Of a stretch of DNA of 64,000 nt, positions 11,216 to 22,100 are shown in pieces. A program made the translations under genes and the position numbers. Each line of letters starts with the position of its first letter. Within the stretch, counting starts at the first letter, position 1. This DNA comes from Argyresthia goedartella (Eukaryota; Arthropoda; Insecta; Lepidoptera; Argyresthiidae), in contig OX463806.1 of assembly GCA_949825045.1 (NCBI GenBank), positions 43,982,208 through 44,046,207 on the forward strand, given 5' to 3'. The notes beneath the pieces are model-generated. The model ran no database searches, was not told the origin of the DNA, and saw only the letters and a list, made by a program, of their open reading frames with translations.

Positions 11216-12455
11216 ACTTATCTTGATTATAGTTAGCTCTGACGTTGCCGCGCCGCGCATAGCACTTATGTACCGCGCAGCCTGATTTCAGTGATTGCGA
11301 CGCGAATCGCGGCAACTTTAGGGCAAACTAGATGTTCGGCACGAGCGGAGAGAAATGTTGAGGCATGTTTAATATTGCTTGAAACGTAGTTAAACGGCAA
11401 ATAAATAGGAATCTTATAAATATTAGAAATAAAGATATATTTTAAACTTACAGAATCGTTGCATTATTACTATAAATTATATATATTTCATCGAAATAAT
11501 AAGTGAAAATTTGCAATGCGTTAGAGCTTAGAGTGTTCCCTAGGGGTTATAGCACTGTAGCAAATGACGCCAGATTTAACTCACAAACGCAGCGAGTTAA
11601 TTCAAGAGCGAAGCGAGGGAATAAAGACTGAGTCCTGAGTGCAGTGAGGGGTTTAATCGCACCCAAGACAAAAACAGCTTTATCCCCGAGGAGCTTACTC
11701 TACTTTTCTCACCTATTGCGAGACAATAAAAAGCAAGGCTAGTAAAACACAATTTTATTAAACATCTATCTACTCGTATAGAATAATAGGAAACTAAAAT
11801 TTTCAATTGATATTTGATACATTTATTATTAGTATTATTGTGGATTAGAATGATATCTTCTATTTTTATAAAATCTTTGTAGTTTTAATGCGTATATTGC
11901 AGCGTCTTATTAGATGCGCGACTTTTGTTTTATTTAAAATGTATTCCGTTCAGCTTGCCGTGGCCAGCTAGATTAACGAATGTTCGACGCTACCTGGGGT
12001 TAGGCTGTGCGAAATAGGACTTTAAGGTCACAATAATAAGAACTATGAGAAATAAAAATCACAATATTAACCAGCGATACATAATTAAATTTAGTACATC
12101 ATGACCCGGGCTTAAGTCATGGGCTATAATGTCTTGCTTTACGTAAGGTTTGCTTGATATAAAGGCATTGTCGAGTAGGTGGTGTGAAAAAAACATTATT
12201 TGTTTTGAATTCCCAGCACGAAAATATTATTAGTAAGTGTAAGGAACGCACAACCGGATTTCAGGCCCAGGCACAAGCGATGGGCTATTTGCCGTTATCT
12301 GTTTCCAAAGTCCGAGGTGCATTCTTTACCGCCTGTTACAGTGACATTGGATAGCTCTTTTAAGACACTCTCACATTCACAATAGGGCCGATTTCACAGA
12401 AGTCGCATTACAACTAAACAAAAATCGAAGAAACGAGTTTTTTCATCGTTTTAAT
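11216..12455. other. Intergenic stretch with dispersed-repeat remnants
   Basis: Around 11585-11640 there are short words such as 'gcagcgagtt' and 'gagcgaagcgaggg', similar in style to words at 25845-25915, suggesting an old dispersed repeat. Otherwise nothing is recognised. Confidence 0.35.
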
Positions 12456-12461
12456 TTTATT
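12456..12461 (-). promoter_or_regulatory. Candidate UCHL5 poly(A) signal
   Basis: AATAAA on the - strand, the first one found downstream of the UCHL5 stop, about 690 bp away. No transcript evidence is available. Confidence 0.35.
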
Positions 12462-12884
12462 GTAACATTTTTCTTGAAAACGGCTATAAAATTGCCGTGT
12501 CGCCATCGGCAAAATTACCTTACTACATTATATTTAAACTACACAACATCTGTAAAATACACTCTAATTTATCGCCATGAAATTAAATTAAAAGAGCTTA
12601 AAAGATAGGCTCTATTTACAAACTTCAATTAGTTCAGTGGTGACGACGTCTCTGCGATCGGCCCAACTGTCAATGGATATCAGTCAATGTATGAGAGAAC
12701 GGAACTCACCGCACAGAGACGCAAGAGCAGTCTGTATTCAAGCGGACACTTCACTTTAGTTACCTAGTTAGTTACTTTAAATGCCCTCAGAATTACACTG
12801 ATTTTAATGACGTTTGAGAAGTCAGTGACAGTTCAAACATACAACATCAATTAATCATAGCCCTACACGTACATAGCTTTTACA

Positions 12885-13100
12885 CATGAGCAGCATGCGC
12901 ACGGCATGTGCTGTCGGCTGCCCCCGACACGGTCAAAGCTGTCGCCTGCTGTCGAAGCAGAATGAAACGCGTCGGCAGCAATCGACAGCAAGTTTGAAAC
13001 ATGTCAACAGCAAAATTAGACGCGTCAACAGCAGGCTTTGAGCGTCGATGCGTCTAGTTTAGCTGTCGGCACGCTTTTAGCTTGTCTTCGAGCTTTGCCG
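12885..13100 (-). repeat. gtcRRcagc-type short repeats in UCHL5 3' UTR
   Basis: A cluster of related words (gctgtcggctg, gctgtcgcctgctgtcg, cgtcggcagcaatcgacagc, catgtcaacagc, gcgtcaacagcagg) within about 200 bp just downstream of the UCHL5 stop. The words occur in both orientations, so short hairpins are possible in the 3' UTR. Function unknown. Confidence 0.5.
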
Positions 13101-13148
13101 ACGCGCAAGCCGCTCGTTTGAAAGAGCTCCAAGTTACAGTTAGACAGT

Positions 13149-16100
13149 TTACATTTTGAACTTCTTAGCGCTTTTCTGTGCGGCTCTCTCCTTCGCGTTT
13201 TCGTAGAGCGGCATGAGTTTCTTCTCTTCCGCCAGGATCTTGAGCAGCTCGATGATGAAGGGGATGTAGTTGTGCCGCCGGCGCGCCATCTCCTGCTCGT
13301 ACCTGGATTCGAGGACAAAATAATGTCAAAACAAATAATCATTCATATTATAAAAGAACAAGTCCTGACTGGCTGACTGATTCATCATCGCAGGGCCAAA
13401 ACGGCTAAAGCTAGAAGGCTGAAATTAGGAGAGGGCTTTCTTTTATGACGTGGACATCCACTAACGGTTTTACAGAAATCTGACCCAAAGTGGATCAAAA
13501 TGACCTTTAAAATTTGTAATTTTGTATGGGAAGTTTATATGGGCTCAATGAACTGGGATGTGTTCCTAATTTGAATTATCGAATGCCTCGAATATATCCA
13601 GCCAGCTCACCTCTAGGTTTCTTTTTTTTCCACATTCGTCCATCAATCTACTTTGACTTGCAAACGTCTTTCGAGCATACAGCCTCTCTAGGTTTCTTTG
13701 CAACAATTTTAGTTAAGCCAAAAGAAGGTCCGTTAGTTTTAACTGATTTCAAAAGAGAGGTTCTACGGAACTGCAAAATATTCACATAAACCTTGGCAGG
13801 CTACAATATAAAGGAAATATTTGGTTTGTCTACTAGAACACGCAGTAATGCACTAATATGTCACATAAGTTGTCATTATTTTTTTCCAGCGTTTCCTGCC
13901 AAGTTATAGTTAATGTTATTCTATTTCCAGACAAGTATACAAACATAGGTGTATGTATGTATGTATGTAAGTTTGTACAACGCGGCAAAGTTAATATGGC
14001 ACCCGCGAGGCATTTGTTTCCTCTCTCTCGCTCGCTCGCTCTCGCCCTTGACGCGTCAGTAGGAAAGTGATGTACGCTATGACGTCATCAGAGCGATGTA
14101 CCAAGTTAACTATACCTATTATGTATGACTTTGTTTGTCCGCGTCTTTTTCTGACACTGTATCGGATTGTGACCATTTTTAGGGTTCCGTACCTCAGAAG
14201 AAAATAAACGGTCAAGTGCGAGTCAGACCCGCGCACGAAGGGTTACGTACCACCGCACAATATTATTGAAGTACTGAAACGAACGAAGACCACGAGTATT
14301 TAATTTTTCTGATTTTCTACCTGATTGCGGCCCCTCTATTAAAACCATATTTCTCATTATTTTTCCTGTAATATTTGTCTAAAGACTATAATATTTGACT
14401 ATATTGCGTATTTTTTTAGAATTTTTGGATCAGTTGTTCAGAAGAACTGGGGGTGGCCTATTTTTGGCTTATTTTTTAAATATATTCTTAACTAAGTATT
14501 TCAGAGTTATGAAAAAGTTAATGAGATCCTTGCAACGAGTCCTTTCATTAGACATGTCACACGATACAGTTGTACTTTTTTTTCTGATTAGCCCCTAAAT
14601 TGTAGACCGTGGTAGACCTATGTGTACAAAAATATAACTTGTCTTTACTAACTTACCCACGTAACCACCTGCCTGTCTTTACTATAGGTATAGTGCGAGT
14701 GTGGGGTCGCTCTCGTGTGGTCACCCGTACCTACCTGTCTTTACTATAGGTATAGTGCGAGTGTGGGGTCGCTCTCGTGTGGTCACCCGTACCTACCTGT
14801 CTTTACTAGTGCGAGTGTGGGGTCGCTCTCGTGTGGTCACCCGTACCTACCTTTCTTTACTATAGTGCGAGTGTGGGGTCGCTCTCGTGTAGTCACCCGT
14901 ACCTACCTGTCTTTACTATAGTGCGAGTGTGGGGTCGCTCTCGTGTGGTCACCCGTACCTACCTGTCTTTACTATAGTGCGAGTGTGGGGTCGCTCTCGT
15001 GTGGTCACCCGTACCTACCTGTCTTTACTATAGTGCGAGTGTGGGGTCGCTCTCGTGTGGTCACCCGTACCTACCTTTCTTTACTATAGTGCGAGTGTGG
15101 GGTCGCTCTCGTGTGGTCACCCGTACCTACCTGTCTTTACTATAGTGCGAGTGTGGGGTCGCTCTCGTGTGGTCACCCGTACCTACCTGTCTTTACTATA
15201 GTGCGAGTGTGGGGTCGCTCTCGTGTGGTCACCCGTACCTACCTGTCTTTACTATAGTGCGAGTGTGGGGTCGCTCTCGTGTGGTCACCCGTACCTATCT
15301 GTCTTTACTATAGTGCGAGTGTGGGGTCGTTCTCGTGTAGCGAGTGTAGTGTCTATGGTGCAGTCACCTAGCCTGCCTACTTGTCTTTTCTGCAGTGTGA
15401 GTGTGGGTTCTCTCTCATTCGGTCACCTGGCCTGCTTCACGTCCTCGTAGTCGATGAGCATCCTCAGCCTCGGGATCTCGTTCTCCAGGTCGTCGGAGTC
15501 CAGGCCCAGCATCTCTCCGAGCAGCTCCTCCAGCTGCCGCGAGTAGATCATCTTGCGGTCAGAGACCAGCGCCATCAGGTTGAAGTGGATCTCGCCTTCC
15601 GTGTACCTGGGGGCGCAAACATTTGCATTTATATCCTCCTGACGCCGAAGGATTTAATAAAGGCACTTGCCAGTACCGCCGAATGTGCTTTACAAAGTGC
15701 TTAATAGAATTGGTTCTCAGACCGAGACTTTGTAAGTTAAATAAAACCTAAACCATGACTTTCTAGAGTTTTCTCTAAAATAAATGTTTTTGGATACTAT
15801 TCGACACATCAAACGAACTTTTTAGATTCTATGTATCTTTTGTCGTTTATAAAGGACTTTAGGCTTTAATGACATAATTAGGTAGGGATTTTTATTTCTT
15901 TATAAAGGACTTTAGGTGGCTAAGGCATAATTATTTATGGTACATGAATGAAAGAATATATTCAAAATATACAAGTAATTACTTGCTTTCTGGCTAAAAG
16001 TGATCAAAATGGTGCCCTTTCTACCCCTTATGGGAAAAGGCGTGACGCTAGGGTTGGTTTGTTATTGTAATTGAAAGCAAAACTACAAAAATAAGTAGAA

Positions 16101-19100
16101 AACATAATCATATTTATTCTTAAATGCCCTAATACTTATAATTAGTCAGTCACTCACAACGCCACAAGGCTACAAAATTAACCAAGTCTTACAATTAAAG
16201 ATATTTATATAGCTTACAAAAATCTTAATTAAATATGAACTCAGAATCAAAAACTCCGAAAACTCCATTTTAAATTCTCGCAGTTTCAGTATTTTATGAA
16301 TGGGTTTTCCCAGTGCCAGGTTGTTTATATTTGTTTACCTTTATATTTTATCTATAGGTTGACCATTGCAAGGTCTAACATGTGAGAAACAAATCTCACC
16401 GTCCATTTCTTAGTGCGAATTCGTACTGGACAGAGAGCCAACAATCGATCTGTAAGGTCGACTACTCCCATGTTTGCATTGTATTCTCTGACAATTTCTG
16501 GCCGTTGAACCGCGATGAACTGTTTCAGAGTCTTGTCGTATCTTTGACACTCATCAACGATTCCCTCAGCATAAATACTCGATCCAAAAATTCCGGTTTA
16601 TTATCAAACCATTTTGTTACAGCAATGACGTTATCCTCTCGTACTAAGACGTCATGGCTTCCCCGACCTTTGCGTGACAATGCTTTGTCGCTTTAGAGAT
16701 AATTTTTCAGATATCCTGGAATCCTATTTTTCATGATTTAAGTTCCTCGAATTAAGTTCCTCGATGAGTTTGAAAGTGGTGAAATATCGGTCCATATATA
16801 TAATATGACCAGGCACCATGGTTTCAGTTAGTTTTATAACTACTTTCTCACTCAGATAATGTTTTGTTTCACATTCTTGAAATGTAGTGTTTCCTTGGTA
16901 GACCAAGATGTCACATACCAATCCATTAGGATTGGCCAGAATGAAGGCCTTCAAACCAGTTGGATGTGGTTTTCCTGGGCAATACTGTCTTATTGCACAG
17001 GCTCCCGTAAAAGGAATGATCATTTCATCGTTCGATATTTTTTGGTCACGGTTTTGAGCGCGGCATCCACGAAGTACTCGATCTAGGATGGGTCGAACTT
17101 TCCATATTTTATCCTTCTGCCTCATTTCAGCGGTGACATCAATATCAAACACCAGCTTCAATGAGTTTCGTAACTGTATGTAATGGTCACGAGACATGGC
17201 TTCAGTTATGATGGGTATAGCGTATTTACGATTCCAGTCCATCCTTAATTGAGGGTAGTTGATGCAAGACATAAGTAAAGTAATACCTACTTACGTTTTG
17301 CATTCCTCAATAGACAGTCTAAGAGGCTTACCACATTTTTCGATGGCTGTTTGATTAGACTTTTCTACAATCAAATTGTACAACTCATCATCCAAGTATT
17401 CTTCCACATAGGCGTTGATATTTGATGGATCCTGAATTTTGGATGGCATGTAAGACGGCGAGGACAAAACTGGCAAGTGAACTTCAAAAGTATCACGTTT
17501 CCACAGAGCAGCACCTTGCGGTCGACCTTGAGTACGGGTGCCCCCACGAGTACGAACCCCAGTGCGGGTACGATGACGTCCTCGACCTTGACCCCGACGA
17601 CTAGTCCCGATGACACTACGATCTATACCTGCAGATAAATCTCTTGCCTCTGCATGTCTGCCATCATCGCTGCTGGGATCGTCGCTTGACTCCTCATCTA
17701 ACGAATATCTGGATCCATTGCCTCGAGTCGCAGCAGTGAAATCTTCGTCCTCACTTTCCTCTTCAAAGTCGGATTGATCAAGCATTTCTGCTATTTCACA
17801 GTCTCGTAACGCTGAAATGAACAAACTACTTTTAGATCTCCATTGTCTAGTGGGTTTCATGCTGGCTTCTCACGCAGGAGATGCAGGTTTGAATCCTGAT
17901 GCTGATCAATGAGATAAATTATCAATAACCATCAATCAGAGTAGGTAAGATACGGAAGTTCTAATGGTGATGGAAAACATCGTGAGAAAACCTTCATTAT
18001 TCCATAACTGCGGTGATGGGCTCCCTTCACGCAAAAATGGAGAATTGAATCACTGGCTAAAAATGGGTACAACTATGCCTCTGCCACCCCGTAGGGAAAA
18101 AGGAGTGACGGTTTATTATGTTAAACTACTTTTAACACTAACGCCGAGAGTGATTTTTATAGTATCAATTTCACATACGCAAAACATGAATAATGACCGA
18201 ATGAACTTTCTATAGGTATAATATGTTTACCATGGATTATTTACTAAGATACGTTATGTTAGCTACATATGAGTACATAATTTTGAAAATAGGTATTCTT
18301 ATTACAAACTCACAATAGTTTTGAGTCAAAACACATTAATTTAGTAACAAAATTTGAAATTTTACTTACGGCGTTGGCTGCGCGCTGCCATAGTTGTTGA
18401 ATCCAGAGCATGCGTCGCAGCAATGGCGGCCACTAGGTACAAAATGTTTGTCGAACCTCAAGGACAAACTATCGCCATTGCTTAATTTTTATTGGTTGCA
18501 ACCAATCACGTGTCTAGCACCGTATTAGCGGGAAAATACAAATACATGGCAATTGTTGCTTTGTAAAGGACGTCCGGCCGTAGTCGGACTCGGGCTCAAG
18601 AAATGTTCGGCCTTTCGGACATGATTTATTTGGCACTTTGTAAATCACGCGAGGTGTCTAGAGGATATACAGGCACAAGCGCACACACTGCACATTGCTT
18701 CTGGCCTCACACTAGGATACCCTATGGGAACTAAAAACACCGGTGTCATACATATGGACATCAAGACCTGTTTTTTTTTGGGGATACCTTTGTTTTGCTT
18801 AATTTTGTGATTAGTAATTTTTATTCGCCCAATGAATTCGTCATAACGTCAATGGCATATTAGTACAAATACACATACAAAAACGTTTATTTTGCATAGA
18901 TGAGGTAACATGACATTTATCGGCAACGTAGTGGCATCCACAAATAGCACCGTGCAATACAACACAAATTAACTCTATTATTTAAAGCAGGTAGGTAGGT
19001 AATAATTAAATGTCAATAGTAGTTTATGTGACTGATACATAATGGAGGGCATTAAAACTCGAGAGTGGGTTTATGAAATGAGCCGATGGCGAGTCTCATA

Positions 19101-22100
19101 GTAATATCACTCGAGAGTTTTAATGCGTAATTAATTATGTATAGTTCTACACACATATCATAAGCTCTCTTTGATGTGTTCAGGAATCGCAGTTCGACCG
19201 GCATTGTGGCATTGATAATTGCTCTGCACTTGTTTACCTTGTTCAGTAGTACCAACTTCACAGGCAAACTAGGGGCGGCACGCAGGCGAGCGTCGGCGTT
19301 CGAAATTTGAATGTCATAATTTGTCGAAAATTTATATCAATATTCAGATAAGAAATGAGGTTTCACCAAGTAGTATATATAGCATTATGCTGGTCGTAAC
19401 GTGCGGTTTTTGGACGCAGTAAAGTGGATTTATGATACGTGTGTAGATAAAAAGATTTATAGTCAAGGAATATCATTAGCATGAGAGCATAAATAATCTT
19501 TTATCTACACACCTATTGTATACACACTATTGAGTTTGTCTGTGAAGTTGGTAGTACTGAACAAGCTAAACAAGTGCAGCAATTATCAATGCCACCATGC
19601 CGGTCGAACATGCGGTTCCTGAACACATCAAAGAGAGCTTATGATATGTGTTTAGATAAACTAGTGTATGTAACTGTACATAATTAGGCATTTAAACTCT
19701 CGAGTGATATTATTATGCCCACTCTCGAGTTTTGATGCCCTCCATTATGTATCAGTCACATGTCAGGCATGTCTTGTAGTCTCTTGTGTAGGGATGGGCC
19801 TATGGGATGTAGTGAGAGACGTGTTTGTTGGTTCAAAGACGGGCGTTTATTCAACTAAGGATGGACACAGACATTGGTTATTAAAGAGAAGTATCGGCTA
19901 AAGGTGGTGACACACTAAACCTTCCACCGTTTTTTTAAAGAAAAAATTTGGTATCTTATTTTTTCTAACATTAAAACAAAATTTATTTAAAAATCTTAAA
20001 ATAAATAACCTATACAATCCAATGTGACTTTTTATCTTTTAATTTCAAATATACTACTTTTAAATAATATGCTGTTATTTATGCCAAATCGAATAACATC
20101 ATCAACATCAACACATTTTGCAAAACATCTTACATTTCATTTTGACATTTTAACCATCTGATAACTCTTCATCTCATAACTGATAACTACATACTTATAC
20201 AAAAAAAAAACTAAAATAAAAACATATCCAAAACATCAACAGTAGTGAAGTATAACTAAAAATATTTATTTTAATTTTCAAATTTATTAATATTTTTTTT
20301 TAACATAAACAATGACAACTTGTCAAATATAATTTTAATTAAAATAATTATCTTGGCATTTTCAATTGTTTTTTTTTTTAAACTACACCGCCATTGCAAA
20401 AATATAGGTATGAAAACGATACATGTTTATTGTTAATAATATAAAAATTAACCATACAGAGGTTGTTTACTATTACTATGGATATAATGTGGGTTATAAT
20501 CCACCATTCTAAAAGTAAAGATACATGATAGGTAAATAATTAAAACCTACGTCGATAAAAAAGATTCAAATACTAAACACAAACTGTTGGTAAAAAAGAA
20601 TTTGTAGTAGGTAGTATAGGGTAGGGTAGGATAGGGTAGGGTTGGCGACAATAACATTTATTTATTTTTGCTTTCTCTTTCAGCAATATTTAAACTCATT
20701 CATTTTCTTACTTGCATACCAGACAACAAAAACAGACTTTAATCTCTACTTAAGTACATGCTCTCAATAACAAAAACAATACTTCTAATTTACTACCATA
20801 CTCTCAAAATTACTAACTACAACACTAACAAATAACTCTTTGTCTATGTTTTATTCAAACTTCTTTTTTTTCATATATCTAGTAAATACCATTTTTATAT
20901 TTGTCATAAATCTCATTATTACTTTCTTATCCAAAAAACACTCTACATAAACATAATATAATAACCATCTTTTCAAAACCCATCAAAATGTACTTTTCTT
21001 TTCATAAACAATCTCTTTCAAACAAAGTCTTTATTATAATCTCCTTATCACTTCATATAGGTACTTTAATTATCGGGATCCGGACCCTTAATATTCACAT
21101 GTAGTGAGTGCACATTTATAGGTACTTTTTATACACACTGGTATTTACTTTATAAGGTACTTTTTATAATAATACTTAAATACATAGACTACTAGTACCT
21201 GGCTCGCGAGCTTATTAGGTCATCGATATCCAACTTTCTCACGAAGGAAACTCGTCCACATCATGATCGAAAAGGAAGGATTCGTGCCTTGTACCTTGTA
21301 CCTTTTGACTTTGATGATTGTACAATAACATATTGGACTCGCCAATAATCACGTATCTTACTCAAAACATAACTTAAACTCATTCCAAATGAATCCTTCG
21401 AATTTTAATTATCTCTCTAACATGTCAGATGATCAGTCCAACTGTTAATAGAAACCTTACCAAACGAAGTATTCCTAGCTAACTTACCCTTTGCAATTGA
21501 GTACTTATCAACATTCCATACGGTATTCTTTTTGTCACAATGAACAAATCAAACTTATTTACCTTTCTTTCAAAATAACACTATCTTTCTTGTCCATACA
21601 AAATACGGTTTTCCTATGTAGTTCGTAATTAAATATCTCGTCTCCTTCGCCTTAAACACTGCCATAAAAAATTAACATGCTGAGATATCTAAAAACTTAC
21701 ATAATCACTCTTCTACTTAACTCATCTCTAGACAGCAAAATATCATAGTCATACATAAATAAACAAATCAATCTTTCCTTACAAATCACTTACTTTTCCG
21801 ATCAAACATCTTTCAATATACTAAATATTATCAGCATCCTGTAATAATAATAAAAAAACATCATACATTCATTATACACTTTCAATGTAATCCCACCCCC
21901 ACCAATGCAATTTCAACCTTGGTATCTCTTTAACATCCATACGGTTCCATACTTAATTTATCTGCTGAACTCTAAACAAACATCCATCACCACATACGGT
22001 TTCTAATGAATTCATTATCATTACTGTTGCTCATCTGCAGCTGTAATAAGAGCTGGTAGGTATCGTCACGATCCATTTTTGTCAGAACTAAAACAAATTC

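Noticed and set aside
14660..15426. CRISPR-like array
   Set aside because: Units are contiguous and near-identical with no unique spacers, in a eukaryotic intron; it is a minisatellite.
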